Shown: positions 1 to 11,407 of the stretch, in pieces | How the letters are laid out: the number at the start of each line of letters is the position of its first letter | How positions within the stretch are numbered: the stretch's first letter is position 1 | Origin: Coenobita brevimanus | Lineage: Eukaryota; Arthropoda; Malacostraca; Decapoda; Coenobitidae | NCBI GenBank assembly: GCA_032717465.1 | Contig: CM064653.1 | Span: 41,114,493 to 41,178,492, forward strand | Direction of reading: 5' to 3' | Length of the DNA stretch: 64,000 bases | The notes under the pieces: generated by a model | The model's input: the letters and a program-made list of their open reading frames with translations, nothing else | Databases searched by the model: none | Told to the model about the DNA's origin: nothing | Translations under genes and position numbers: made by a program

Positions 1-111
1 TATTAAGACCAAGCCTTGAGAATTTATTACACAGCGTTGTATCTCCATATCTCTTCACCACCACCTCACTCCAGTTCAACATGAACTAGGTCAGGTCTGG
101 GTACGATGCGA

Positions 112-446
112 GGGGGTGGGGGAGGGACAGAGGGAGGGGTGGGAGTGAGGGGTATGGGTGGGGAAAGAGTGGGGGCGTCAGAGGTGGCCGGGGAGAAACG
201 GGAGGGGGAGGGGAGAGTGAGAGAGGGAACGGTGGGGGTGGGAAAAAGAAGGGGTAAGGGGTGCCACGTAGGAAAGAGGGGAAGTGGAGGAAACTGAGAA
301 GATAGTGTCTAGGATCGAAGTGGAATGTGAGAGGAGGGGACGGAGTGATAGGGAAGAAGGTGGGGGAAGAGACAGGGGGTGGGGTGCGTGGGATCGAAGT
401 GGAATGCAGGAGGTGGGATGGGAGAGGTGGGGACAGGGTGTTCTTG

Positions 447-515
<69 letters not shown>

Positions 516-1110
516 AGGGGTGAATAAGAGGGGTGAAAGGGGTGTCTGCGATCAAAGTAAAATGCATCGGGAAAGACGGAAGGTGGATGGGGAGTGGTAG
601 GAAGGGGTGATGGGAGTGCAGGGATGGGGGGAGGGTGATGGAAGGTGGAAGGAGAGTGGAGGGGTGATGAGAGATGAGGGAGAAATGGAGGGGTGGCCGG
701 AGACGTAAGGAGGGAGGAGGGGTTAGACATGGAGAGGTTAGAGGAGGAGGGATGGTGGGAGCGGGAAGAAGCCGGGGAGGATGGAGGAAGAACGTGCTTG
801 GGATGGAAGAAGAGTGTAGGAGGATGGAGGGAAGGAAGGAAGGAAAGAAGGAGGGAGAGAGGGAGCAATAGGAAGCGTGGAGGAAGTAGGAGGAAAAGGT
901 GGAGGGAGAATTAAGATAAGAGAGTAGAGAGAGGGGGGGGGGGAAGTATGGAAAGGTGTGGAGGAAGAAAGAAAAAAAAAAGTATATGGAGGAGTGGAGG
1001 AAGAAGCGCGGAGGGTTGGAATGGAGTGCTGAAAGTGAAAAGGAACCAGGGAGAAAGGGCAGGGAGAACGGGCAGGGAGAATAGGGAGAAGGGAGGAAGA
1101 AATAGGACGG
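112..1110. repeat. Purine-rich (G/A) low-complexity tract
   Basis: About 1 kb of plus-strand G and A with few pyrimidines and no consistent unit. The open frames on both strands here are Ser/Pro/Leu- or Gly/Arg/Glu-biased shadows, not genes. The tract encloses the (GA)n array and could adopt triplex-type structures. Bases 1-111 hold nothing recognisable. Confidence 0.85.
450..513. repeat. (GA)n microsatellite
   Basis: About 32 perfect GA units sit inside the purine-rich block. Confidence 0.97.
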
Positions 1111-1179
1111 ACTAAGCAGAGTTTTACATCTAGAACATTTTGTCCTGCGATTCAAGGTAGCTGTGGAATATTAATGTGC

Positions 1180-1440
1180 ATCAAGGGACGGCAAAAAGAG
1201 ATATAACAGCAGGTGCCCGAGGGGAAGTGGAGCAACGAGACTGAATGGGCTGGCAAAGGAGGAAGGACAGGACAGGAAGGGCGACTGGAGTGGAATGGAG
1301 ATACCAGGAGAGAGTCTACAGGGAGAGGGGAAGAGGGGAGGGGGAGGGGAACCGAGAGAGGTGGGGAAGGGAGGGGAAGGGACCGAGGAAACTAGGTCAG
1401 GAAGGCGTGCGACCTGACTCAATGGGGTCCAAGTGAGGAT
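1180..1440. repeat. Purine-rich low-complexity tract
   Basis: A second G/A-rich stretch follows about 70 bp of mixed sequence. No gene is visible between it and the first family A copy at 1552. Confidence 0.7.
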
Positions 1441-1551
1441 GGATAAGTCTAGTCCGCGACGCCATTGGGTACGAAAAGCCCCTCCCCCCCTTAAAAAAAA
1501 TGTTGGGGGACGCTCAGCTCAATCACACTACAATCACGGCAACTACTTCCT

Positions 1552-1723
1552 AACCCATTCAATACGATAATGTCTGTGTTCCTTTTACCACCAGACAATT
1601 CTGTTCGGAACGCTATACAAGTACTTCATCCTACCATACCCCCTGTTCAGAGTCTCTCCTACAATGAGTACAAACGTGTGCAGGTAGCAAGAATAAATGA
1701 CGTCAGTGTATCGGGGGGGTTAA
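1552..1723. repeat. Family A palindromic element, full length (reference description)
   Basis: This copy shows the family layout. The outer left arm is AACCCATTCAATACGATAAT at 1552. The inner left arm CCAGACAATTCTGTT is at 1591. A middle part with CCCCCTGTTCAG follows. A right arm with GTAGCAAGAATAAATGACGT ends in GGGGGGGTTAA at 1713-1723. In the family as a whole, CAGACGATTTTATTCAGCTT (exact at 52000-52019) and AAGCTGAATAAAATCGTCTG (exact at 35793-35812) are perfect reverse complements. AACCCCTTCA pairs with TGAAGGGGTT, and the centre has its own GGGGTTA/TAACCCC pair. An intact copy could therefore fold as one long imperfect hairpin. No coding capacity is present. It could be a foldback MITE or another foldback repeat. 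Confidence 0.75.
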
Positions 1724-1749
1724 TCTACTTAAAAAAAAAAAAAATGAAG

Positions 1750-1895
1750 TCAAGTTTTGTTCACCATGTAATTTCCAAAGTTCTGTTCACCTTACGTCAA
1801 AAAATAGCTTCTTACGTCGTTTTGTTTACCTTACGTCAATTTCTTAAGACGTTTTGTTCACCTTACGTCAAGAAAATAATGTCTTACGTAATTTT
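1750..1895 (+). repeat. Degenerate tandem repeat with CRE/bZIP-like octamers
   Basis: Irregular units of about 35 bp carry GTTTTGTTCACCTTACGTCA-like sequence. TTACGTCA occurs at 1792, 1831 and 1863, TTACGTCG at 1812 and TTACGTAA at 1884. These match CREB/ATF and PAR-bZIP/E4BP4 type motifs. The short open frame across the tandem array is not a convincing gene. Bases 1896-2142 contain nothing recognisable. Confidence 0.5.
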
Positions 1896-2140
1896 TTGAT
1901 ACCCTTAGAACCAGAACCGTTAAACTAATCAGTCTTCACCGTGAACTAATACTCATGAACAGTACCAGCCCTAGAGTAGTTACAGACCTACAGCAGAGCA
2001 TTATTCTTCGTGCAAAAGAAATGTACAGTATGAGGAACCAAAATATAAAATTAACCAAACCATAAAATGCTGGTTGTGCTGGTAATAAAGGGAGTCATTA
2101 ATCTTGCCCTACATCAGTATACAAGTTTTTATGACATATT

Positions 2141-2142
<2 letters not shown>

Positions 2143-2219
<77 letters not shown>
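2143..2219. repeat. (CA)n microsatellite
   Basis: About 38 near-perfect CA units. The following 250 bases hold nothing recognisable. Confidence 0.97.
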
Positions 2220-2221
<2 letters not shown>

Positions 2222-2477
2222 AACAAGATACAAACTAAAATGGATACAAAATTAATACAAACGGCTACACAACAGGGTGGAGGGTGCAGTGAGAGTAATA
2301 TTCATCCCCAGTTGGCTGTCTTGAAAATAACATCACGGTACATCATCATTCCGTGCTCACTTGGTCTCCGCGGCGAGGCAAATGAAGTTATAAGAAGAGG
2401 CAGAGTGTGGAATTTACAAGTAGTCTCTCTTGGTCTGGGGATATGTGGGCGCCATCATCAGGCGTGAAAAAAAAAAG

Positions 2478-2525
<48 letters not shown>
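2478..2525. repeat. (CA)n microsatellite
   Basis: About 22 CA units preceded by a short A run and GCACG. Confidence 0.95.
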
Positions 2526-2527
<2 letters not shown>

Positions 2528-2629
2528 TATAAATGTGTTGGTTGCGGCACAGGTCACGTTCCGCGGGGCTGGAAAACATAATGCCGTGGGTTTGCTGTTG
2601 GAATTAATACACTCCCAGGGTACAATTCC

Positions 2630-2792
2630 AGTGCCGTTCTCTCTCTCTCTCTCTCTCCTTTATTCTGAAAACGAAAAGGTAAATGAAATGTATATTTAGC
2701 ACTAATGCTAGAAAAGCCTCCCTTGGGTGAATATAATCGTCTGTCAGTAGCAAGAATATAAAGAAAATTACGTCCACAGGTTAAAGGAGTTA
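2630..2792. repeat. Family A copy with (CT)n in its left part
   Basis: The right half is clear: GTGAATATAATCGTCTG at 2727, GTAGCAAGAATA after it, and GGTTAAAGGAGTTA at the end. The left part is poorly conserved and contains a (CT)10 tract at 2638-2657 before CTTTATTCTG. Confidence 0.6.
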
Positions 2793-3248
2793 CTAAAAAT
2801 ACTTCAATGCCTTCACTATAATGCGTCTCTCAAAAGCTGAGTGAGGTCGTGTGAATGTAGTAAGGACAGAACAAAACACACATTACTATTAAGACTACAC
2901 ATACTGCTGGCAATATGGAGCCAATAATTCAACCCGGGCACGGTGATGTCATGAGCACATTATAAACAATCCCTTCGAGTACACAGGGTTAAAAACAAAA
3001 ATAGTGACACGACAATACACCACCATGACCTGCTGCACAAGGGGGAGGGGGAGGGAACAGTGTTGTCAACAATTACGCACTAGGTAAACTGATCCTTGGT
3101 AAGAGCAGTTGGTATCACTGCTACCATGGATGTTTCGCCGGATGTTCTGATGGGTATTATCCAACTCTCTCTGTTACACACTGGTACAATTAATTTAGGA
3201 ATATAGCGAAAAAGATCTTCATGTTTACGTTAACTATTCTACTGCTTA
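2793..3248. other. No recognisable feature
   Basis: Mixed-composition single-copy-looking sequence. I find no frame, RNA gene or repeat that I can support. Confidence 0.5.
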
Positions 3249-3624
3249 ATCCTTGCCCTTCTACTGCTTCATCCTTGCCCCTCTACTGCTTCATTCTTGC
3301 CCCTCTACATCTTCATCCTTGCCCCTCTACTGCTTCATTCTTGCCCCTCTACATCTTCATCCTTGCCCCTCTACTGCTTCATTCTTGCCCCTCTACATCT
3401 TCATCCTTGCCCCTCTACTGCTTCATTCTTGCCCCTCTACATCTTCATCCTTGCCCCTCTACTGCTTCATTCTTGCCCCTCTAAATCTTCATCCTTGCCC
3501 CTCTACTGCTTCATTCTTGCCCCTCTACATCTTCATCCTTGCCCCTCTACTGCTTCATTCTTGCCCCTCTACTGCTTCATCCTTGCCCCTCTACTGCTTC
3601 TGCCCTTCTACTGCTTCATCCTTG
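3249..3624. repeat. 22-bp minisatellite organised as 44-bp dimers
   Basis: About 17 units of CTTGCCCCTCTACTGCTTCAT type alternate regularly with units carrying CTACATCTTCAT, giving a 44-bp higher-order period. One partial unit occurs near 3601. All three plus frames are open because of the sequence bias, and the Leu/Pro/Ser-rich peptides are artefacts. Confidence 0.95.
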
Positions 3625-4295
3625 CAACAGCAGAATAGCAGGGGTCAAGGGACAGGCTATTTGGCACTGTAATTTTACGTGCTGCCGAATTAGATTTCAC
3701 GAATTAAATTTTTCGAAATATTATAAAGAGGAGGCATTAGGTTAGGCTAGGTTAGGATTAAGCCGGAAGTAGGCTTCCTTATGAGTCCTAATTTCAAAAT
3801 ATAACACTACCGCTGTACAAGATATCGAAAATCTTAATCCGTGACATCTAATTCCTGCAATACGTAAATTCACGATGCCGCAGACTATTCTCTCATGAGG
3901 TTAAAGGCGACAAAGAAAGTCGCTACCCCCTCAATGACATTAATCTTATGAGTCAACAGGAGCGTCTCAACATACTAAAAACTAAGCATCCACTTGCGCC
4001 CATAGAGTTACCATGTAATCAATCTTCTGGCTTGTCCCTCAGCATACAGTCCCTACAGTACATACAGCGTTAAGTCATAGCATCTATCATCCACTCACTC
4101 GATTTTGAACTAACATTAACCCATCAACGATATCCTATTTTCAGAGTCTGCACATGCCACCAGCCTGACCACCGTACATGTGTGAGATGAGGGGGAGCAT
4201 AAATATAGGCGGCGGGTATAAGGAACATGTTATGCAGGTCTGGCCATCTGGGAGAAAGCTGTGAGGACGTATGACGTGGGTACCGATATGAGGGT
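3625..4295. other. Mixed sequence with a short TTAGG-like patch
   Basis: A small run of TTAGGCTAGGTTAGG lies near 3738-3756. Otherwise nothing is recognisable. Confidence 0.5.
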
Positions 4296-4384
4296 GACAG
4301 AGGTCAGGTCAGGTCAGGTCAGGTTAGGTTAGGTCAGGTCAAGTTAGGTCAGGTCAGGTTGGGTTAGGTTAGGTTAAGTTAGGA
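4296..4384 (+). repeat. Interstitial TTAGG/TCAGG telomere-like array
   Basis: Tandem pentamers alternate between TCAGG and TTAGG with occasional TTGGG or AAGTT variants. TTAGG is the usual arthropod telomere unit, so this is a degenerate interstitial array rather than a chromosome end. Confidence 0.85.
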
Positions 4385-5100
4385 GGAGGAGGAGTAATGC
4401 ACAGGAGACGGGCATGCCAGCAGGTACGCCTGTATTCCCCTCAGTTTAGGAAACTTTCTAGCACATCTTTCTCGGTGATTTATTTTGTAGATTATGCTTA
4501 AGTATTCTCTCTTGCGCTATCCATGTATATTAATGGAGTTTATCTAAATAAAATACACGAGAATAATAAGACGTAGCAAGTCCTCTTTTATATCAATGTA
4601 ATTTACTAAAAAAAAATAATACAAAACAAAATCAGTTTGTGTCCAGTCCACTTTTTATACAAGAAAACAAAATTACGTGTATCCAGTCCCTTTTTTTTTT
4701 ATTTTTATGTCAGTGTAGTTCACCTATTAAAAAAAAAAATGTAGTACACAGAATCAACCACTATGTAAGATGCGTTATAGAGCCTCCTAACTCTACATGA
4801 ATATTGCCCCTACAGTACTCTCCTCCACCCACTAAACGTTCCTATACCACCGCCCTCGTCTCGCCCTGTATATATCTGTACCTGTATCTGTCTACCTGGA
4901 CCTGCTCGGGGGGAGAGTGACAGCCAAAACCAATTCTCCCCTTAAGATGACCAAGTACGAAATAGAAACAGGTGTGTGTGGTGAAAGCAGCAGGTGAAAG
5001 ATATGCTGTACTGCCTGTGTTTGTGTGCGTCAGAGTATGCATGTCACCGGTATGGACCAGTGTAATTATGGGTTAGCATTAAAAAAACATCATACTACCG
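4385..5100. other. No gene; AT-rich with A and T runs
   Basis: The sequence contains short A and T homopolymers near 4608, 4690 and 4730, and a 3' part with GTGTGTG. No supported gene. Confidence 0.5.
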
Positions 5101-5107
5101 GCACTCA

Positions 5108-5190
5108 CATTAAATGCCTACCACGGACAGGGTTTCGAGCCCACATTTAGGACACGTGTGGATTAGCAAGCTCTCAATCTACCACAAAAC
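5108..5190 (-). other. Possible tRNA-derived (SINE-like) fragment
   Basis: On the minus strand TGGTAGATTGAGAGCTTGC resembles a pol III A box. GGGCTCGAAACCC, about 25 bp further on, resembles a B box and could form the core of a T arm. Only about 3 bp of T stem pair and I cannot complete a cloverleaf, so a functional tRNA is unlikely. Confidence 0.35.
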
Positions 5191-6303
<1,113 letters not shown>

Positions 6304-6362
6304 GGGAGGACGAGGCTGGTGTGGGAAGATGAGGCTGGTGTGGGAGGACGAGGGTGGCGTGA
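6304..6362 (+). repeat. 19-bp minisatellite, three units
   Basis: Units of the type GGGAGGACGAGGCTGGTGT occur three times directly against the end of the GT array. Each carries a terminal GTGT, so the array may have grown from this edge. Confidence 0.8.
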
Positions 6363-6870
6363 ATGAGGCGAATCGGCGGGTATATAGAGTTAAGCAAATG
6401 GACTCCCTAGTGGTCGGCAGAATATTCCCACTCGGCTCGCTCACTGCCAACACACACCATTATAATATCCAGTGTTTCTGAGTACCAAATAATTTCTCTA
6501 GTTACATTACTAACGAAATAAAGCACATATTACAAACACTACATAAAACTGCCTCTTACTGAACGCAATGATTATCGTGACTAAACTCTTTCCAAAACAA
6601 TAAAGGAAGCTGGAAAGACGCAATAGGACGATAGTTTGCTACACTAAAGAATGATGAAAGATAAGCAGGTAAGCTAAAGTAAGTAATAAGGTGCTGTGAT
6701 CATATAGGGAATTGAGTGGATATGTTGGAGGCTTGATTAAGATGGAAATGGATTAAAAGTGAGAGACGAACGAAAGATAGCTCACTTTAAAGACAATCAA
6801 ATCCTTCCACGTACGACTTTACTCCTAATCCAATATCGATGTCTCTACCCTATAAGTTTATCCACACATT
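6363..6870. other. No recognisable feature
   Basis: AT-rich, mixed sequence without a supported gene or repeat. Confidence 0.5.
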
Positions 6871-6972
6871 AACCCCTTCAGGCCCAGGACGTAAGATTTA
6901 TTTAATTCTTTCTTTTACCAGGCGACTTTACTGAGCTAGAAGTTAGGTGCATTCCAGTACTGAAAGGGTTAA
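6871..6972 (+). repeat. Family A left half plus centre
   Basis: Begins AACCCCTTCAGGCCCAGGAC. An inner-arm relative CCAGGCGACTTTACTGAGCT is at 6918, and it ends with the central TACTGAAAGGGTTAA. The right half is missing. Confidence 0.65.
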
Positions 6973-6977
6973 TGAAG

Positions 6978-6981
6978 GTTA

Positions 6982-7020
<39 letters not shown>
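6978..7020. repeat. Compound (CT)n(CA)n microsatellite
   Basis: About 11 CT units are followed by about 10 CA units, placed between two family A left halves. Confidence 0.95.
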
Positions 7021-7037
7021 GTCACCGGAATGTAGTC

Positions 7038-7128
7038 AACCACTTCAATCCGAGGACATATTTAGTCTTATCGTTGGTATCAACCGGATGATTTTTATCT
7101 AACTCAGGAGAGACGCTTCGAATTGGCC
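7038..7128 (+). repeat. Family A left half
   Basis: AACCACTTCAATCCGAGGAC starts the fragment. The inner arm CCGGATGATTTTTATCTAAC follows, and the fragment stops near GCTTCGAATTGG. Confidence 0.6.
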
Positions 7129-7239
7129 AAACTATCATCACTGTTAGTCGATAAATTCGGCCACGAATATTTTACTTCTCTGTTTTGGCACTGTACTAAA
7201 CTTCAAGGCCATGGACTGAATGGCAGAATTACAGGATAG

Positions 7240-7493
7240 GAGAACATGATGTTGCAGGAGTGGGCGAGAGAGGAGTGGGATAGTCAATGGCGTGTGGGAG
7301 AGAGGAGAGTTGAGGAGCAGGAGAGGGGACGGTGGTGTTGGGGATGTGTGGGAGGGAGAATGGGGAAGTGAATGGTAAAGGGAGAGGCCTTGGGGAATAG
7401 AAGGATGGGATATTGTAGGTCTGGGCGGGAACAGGAGTAGAAAGGCCAGTCGTGTGTGGGAGAGAGGGAAGTGACATGTGAGAGACGGAAATG

Positions 7494-7580
<87 letters not shown>

Positions 7581-7990
7581 AAACAGAGAAGTGAGGAGTG
7601 GCTGAGAGAGGAAAGGACACGTGAGTGGAGTAGGGGAAGGTAAGATGTGTGAGTTGGGAAGGTAAGGGTGTGTGAAGCAGGGGAAGGCAGCCGCGTGTAA
7701 AGGAAACGGGAAAATAGTGATGTGGGGGAGAGAAGAGGGGAGGAGAGTGGGAGAGGAGAGTGGAGAGTCTGAGAGCTTAAGGCAAGAAAGAGCAAGACAC
7801 GTCACGAAATATACGAAAGGAGAGATCAAGAATATGTGGGAGGGAATTTTATATGGGTGAAAGGAGAGGGGATGAGCATAAGGGAGAGAATTTTACGTGG
7901 GTGAAAGGAGAGAGAGAGATATGTGGGTTATGCAGGGTGAGGGTGAGGGTAAGGGAAAGAGGATGTGGGAGGTAAGAATGAAAGTGGAAG
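7240..7990. repeat. Purine-rich low-complexity tract
   Basis: G/A-rich on the plus strand, with degenerate GTGTGGGAGAGAGG-like units on both sides of the GA array. Long minus-strand frames here are Ser/Leu/Pro artefacts. Confidence 0.8.
7497..7579. repeat. (GA)n microsatellite
   Basis: About 41 perfect units. Confidence 0.97.
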
Positions 7991-8690
7991 AGCGGTGCAC
8001 GGAAAAGGAGTCGACCAAGCGTGTAGGAAGGGACTGCGTAGGACGATAAGGAGATTGAGCCATCTCGTGGAGAAAGTGTGGGTGCAAATGCATGAGGAGG
8101 GAAGTAAAAATGGAATAAACCCATGGAAAAATAGAGGTGGAAGAGAAGAAGCCAAAATGGAAATCGATGGAAAAATAGAAACTGCTAAGAAGATAAATGG
8201 AATAAAGTGGAGGGAAAACACGCGAATAAAAGGCAATATCTAGAGCAAAAGGATGTAGTGTAAGAGAAGTGAAGGTAAATGATTTAACATAAAAAAATAC
8301 AGAGAGTATACACTGATGCAGAGGAGTGAAACTTTTGGAATGAGTTATAGGATGATACAATAATACAATGAAAGATGGAGAAAAAGGATGAAGATGAGAA
8401 AACAAAGCACTGAAATAAAGTTGAGGGAAAATAAACAAATGGGAACCTGAAGCTAATGGAATAAACTGGATGAAATGCACAAGAAGAGGAGAGAAGGTAA
8501 TGAAATACAGGTGGAGGAAAATACAACAGTAAGGAGCACTACAGTATTCTAAGCAAGAAGCAAAACTGAAGAAGAAAAGACGGCAAATGGGGGAAATGAA
8601 GAAAGACATAGAAAGTGATGGACTGAAAGTTCAGAAGAAGGGAAAGCAATGGAACAAGTGCAATCAGTATTGCCATGCAATACAAAGTCC
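7991..8690. repeat. A/G-rich degenerate repeat region
   Basis: Variants of ATGGAATAAA, GGAAAAATAGA and GAAATACAG recur irregularly, suggesting a decayed tandem repeat. No supported gene. The frames are Phe/Ser-rich on the minus strand. Confidence 0.5.
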
Positions 8691-8694
8691 GCTA

Positions 8695-9040
8695 CCGGAT
8701 GATAACCAAACATATGTAACTGACCTTGGGAACGGATGGCTGGTTGTTCCGCGCGACACAGCGTCATGGTATGGAGAACAATTGTGTGCTGTTATATCAA
8801 ACTCTGTCCATGCATGAGGAAGATACTGAGCGGACGCGAAATTGCAGACGACCTTGTTTGAGCCCCAAGTGCGATCTTGACCGGATGATAACCAAACATA
8901 TGTAACTGACCTTGTGAGCAGATGGCTGGTTGTTGCTCGCGACACACCGTCGTGGTAGGGAGAAGAATTGTGTGAGGTTATATCAAAATCTGTCCATGCA
9001 TGTGGAAGTTACAGAGCGGACACGAAATTGCAAACGGATT
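8695..9040. repeat. Tandem duplication, two 186-bp units
   Basis: CCGGATGATAACCAAACATA at 8695 recurs at 8881, and CGAAATTGCA at 8837 recurs at 9023, so the period is exactly 186 bp. The units differ by scattered substitutions and small indels. Because 186 is divisible by three, a minus-strand frame stays open across both units. I do not recognise the peptide and treat it as a repeat. Confidence 0.85.
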
Positions 9041-9416
9041 GTCGCACTGACGTACTGACGAAACAACACAAACCTATAGTCCCCATCCGGTTTCACCGTT
9101 AGGGGACTAATTAACAGCAAGAAAAAATAAAACACTGTAATATCTGAAGCAAAAGGATGGGGTGGAGCAGAACAGAGACACACGGAATAAATTTACTGCA
9201 GGAATAATACAAGAATACACTGAAATCCCAGGAGCAAAAGAATGAGAAATCAGGAAGGGTTGGTTGTTGAGGCATCTGAGAGAGGGAAGGATGCTTGTTA
9301 AGAAGGGTGAGGGGAAACACAAAAGATGCTGGAGGAAAGGGGGATGCAGCTGGAGACAAAGGCCCGCTGCCACAGTTGATTTGTTGCCATCTCAACGAAA
9401 AGAAATATCCCAACAT
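9041..9416. other. No gene; A/G-rich mixed sequence
   Basis: Variants of the AG-rich region seen at 7991-8690 continue (for example AGCAAAAGGATGGGG near 9150 and 9233). Nothing else is supported. Confidence 0.45.
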
Positions 9417-9690
9417 GGTAAGTTTCCCTGGGGCGGCACAGAGCTCACTAGGGATTCCATGATAACCGTTCTAATAATACTCATGCTATGGTTCGCGCAC
9501 TTACCAAGAACTCCCTGCAAGGTAAGCTTCATTACTGAGATTTGGAGCTCACTAAGGATTATTTGCATTTCAGTAAAAACACTCTCCAACAAGGTAAGCT
9601 TCACAGAGGAGGCAGAGAACTCAATAATGATTGTTTGCATCTCAGTGGAAATAATCTCCGAAAATATAACCTTCAACAGGATGCACAAAG

Positions 9691-9732
<42 letters not shown>

Positions 9733-9825
9733 CACTGGGAAAAGTAGAGCTCGGTAAGGATTCCATGGTAACTCTTCTAGTACACAAATCCTTATGTTAA
9801 TGGCTCGTGCGCTTGCCATCATCAT
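9417..9825 (+). repeat. Nested duplication with 104-bp and 72-bp units around a poly(A)
   Basis: Units share GGTAAGCTTC (9521 and 9593) and GAGCTCACTAAGGATT (near 9439, 9545 and, degenerate, 9747). Spacing is 104 bp and then 72 bp. The first and last units also share GATTCCATG and a CTCGTGCGCTTGCC / TTCGCGCACTTACC end. Several units carry a GGTAAG splice-donor-like word, but no flanking exon is evident. Confidence 0.65.
9693..9727 (+). repeat. Poly(A) run, about 34 bp
   Basis: A homopolymer interrupts the duplicated units. No polyadenylation signal precedes it, so it does not look like a retrocopy tail. Confidence 0.9.
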
Positions 9826-10019
9826 CCCTAAAAGTGGCCGTGAAGGTGAAAAACAGAAGATTTAAACCTTTTCGTGACTCTCAATGTAGAACGATATCCC
9901 CGTGACACAGATGCAGGGCACATACTTCATTAGGTTCGTCATTCACGGTGGAACCTGAAAAACTACCTCCTCTCTCACCTTGTCTGAAGGAGGCCTGACT
10001 GACTGCTGGGGGAGATAAG

Positions 10020-10810
10020 GGGAGAAAAAGGGGACGTGGAGAGAAGTCAGAGGGGAGATAGTGAGAAGGAGGAAAGATGGAGAGTGAACGTAAGGTAAAG
10101 GAAGATGAACAGGAGCCAAATGCAAGTAAGGGAGAGGGAACACGCAATGAAGGAAAGGAAAGGAAAAGGGAAGGAAGGAGAGAGATAAAAGGGATGAAGG
10201 AAGAAGGAAGACCATGAGAGATGGCCAGAGGGAGACACGAGAAGGAAAGAAGCGAACGTGGAGGAGGAGGAGGAGGAAAAATATATGGAGATGGAATATG
10301 GAGGAAGAGGGTAGATAATATGACGGGATGAGAAAGAAAAAAAGAGTGAGGAGATGGAAGGAGTTAGGCAACAGAGGAAATTGTGAGACAGTAGAGAGAA
10401 ATTGACAAGAAAATTATGACAAAAAGGGGAGAAGGAGAAGGGCGACAGAAAGGGGTGAGAACAAGAGGTAAGAAATCGTAGAGGACTGAGAGCCAAAGGT
10501 GGGAAATGGAAGATACAGAGAGTAGGAAGCAAGAGGAGAAAGGCAACAAAGTGAAAGGGAGAGAGAGAGAACAGGAGTGTGAAGGCAATGGTAAGGGAAA
10601 GAACCAATTACAAGAGGGAAGGGTAAGAAAACGAAGACAGTGGGCGAGGAAGTGAGAGAAGGCAAACAGACGGAGGGGTAGAGAAAAGAAACAGAGACGC
10701 AAGACACAGAGAGGGAAGGGAGACACACGGAGGAGGCGGAGGAGGACGAGGTACAAAAGACAGAAACAGAGGAAGAAGATAATACAGAGGAAGTGAACGT
10801 GTCTGACTGA
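10020..10810. repeat. Purine-rich low-complexity tract
   Basis: Plus-strand A/G-rich block without a stable unit. Long minus-strand Ser/Leu/Phe-rich frames are artefacts. Bases 9826-10019 hold nothing recognisable. Confidence 0.8.
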
Positions 10811-10928
10811 TGTAGGAGTTGGCACGGAACACACCAAATATATTACCACCAACTGCGACTCAATAGCCCTCCTCCGCTGCCGTGCTGTCCATCTTGTTAA
10901 GCTGAGAGATACAGGGCACCAATGTCCA
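10811..10928 (+). repeat. Family C module 1 (degenerate ~300-bp satellite)
   Basis: The diagnostic core is CTCCGCTGCCGTGCTGTCCA followed by TTGTTAAGCTGAGAG and GGCACCA. A/G-rich sequence separates it from the next module, and words such as ACAAATTACAG and CCCTGAA recur in the spacers. The true monomer is therefore about 300 bp. Confidence 0.6.
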
Positions 10929-11104
10929 CGAAGAAAAAAAGGGGGACAGGATATAAGAAACACCCTGAACCCTGAAGTGATTATGAAACACGGAATGCCT
11001 GAGATAAGAGAGAAAGGAAAAAAGAGGAGACACAAATTACAGGCCAAGTGAAGATGTGGACGACAGAGAAGGTTGCAAGAGGTGTATGTATGTGACGGAA
11101 GCTG

Positions 11105-11210
11105 AGGATTGCAAGGGGCATAACAAATATACACAAAATCGACCCAGTTCCCTTCCTCGGCTGCCCTACTGGCCATATGGTTAAGCTGGGAGTAATGAGG
11201 TATCGGTACT
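11105..11210 (+). repeat. Family C module 2
   Basis: ATAACAAATATACAC, CCCAGTTCCCTTCCTCGGCT and GGTTAAGCTGGGAGTAATGA align in order with module 1, about 290 bp downstream. Confidence 0.6.
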
Positions 11211-11407
11211 ACTGGTCAGGGAAAGACCGATAGAAGAAGGAAATACGAAAGACAGAGAATAATGCAAAAAAGTGACTGTGCTAGAGGTAATGTAACAGAC
11301 AGGAGAGAGAGGGAAAATAAAAAAAAATGACAAGAAGCAAATTACAGACAAAGAGAGACAAAAGAGCTATGGATGACAGAAGAAAGCATGAAAACAATGA
11401 GCCTAAT

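Noticed and set aside
1570..1899. 109-codon plus frame
   Set aside because: It covers a family A copy and a short tandem repeat rather than a gene.
3249..3624. Possible CRISPR-like array from regular spacing
   Set aside because: Units abut with no unique spacers, and this is a eukaryotic minisatellite.
3221..3745. Overlapping repeat-protein-like frames (LPLYCFILAP type)
   Set aside because: The 22-bp unit is not a multiple of three, so each frame cycles through the same bias. There is no start context or domain.
9693..9727. Poly(A) as a processed pseudogene tail
   Set aside because: There is no polyadenylation signal or coding remnant upstream, and the same duplicated units lie on both sides.
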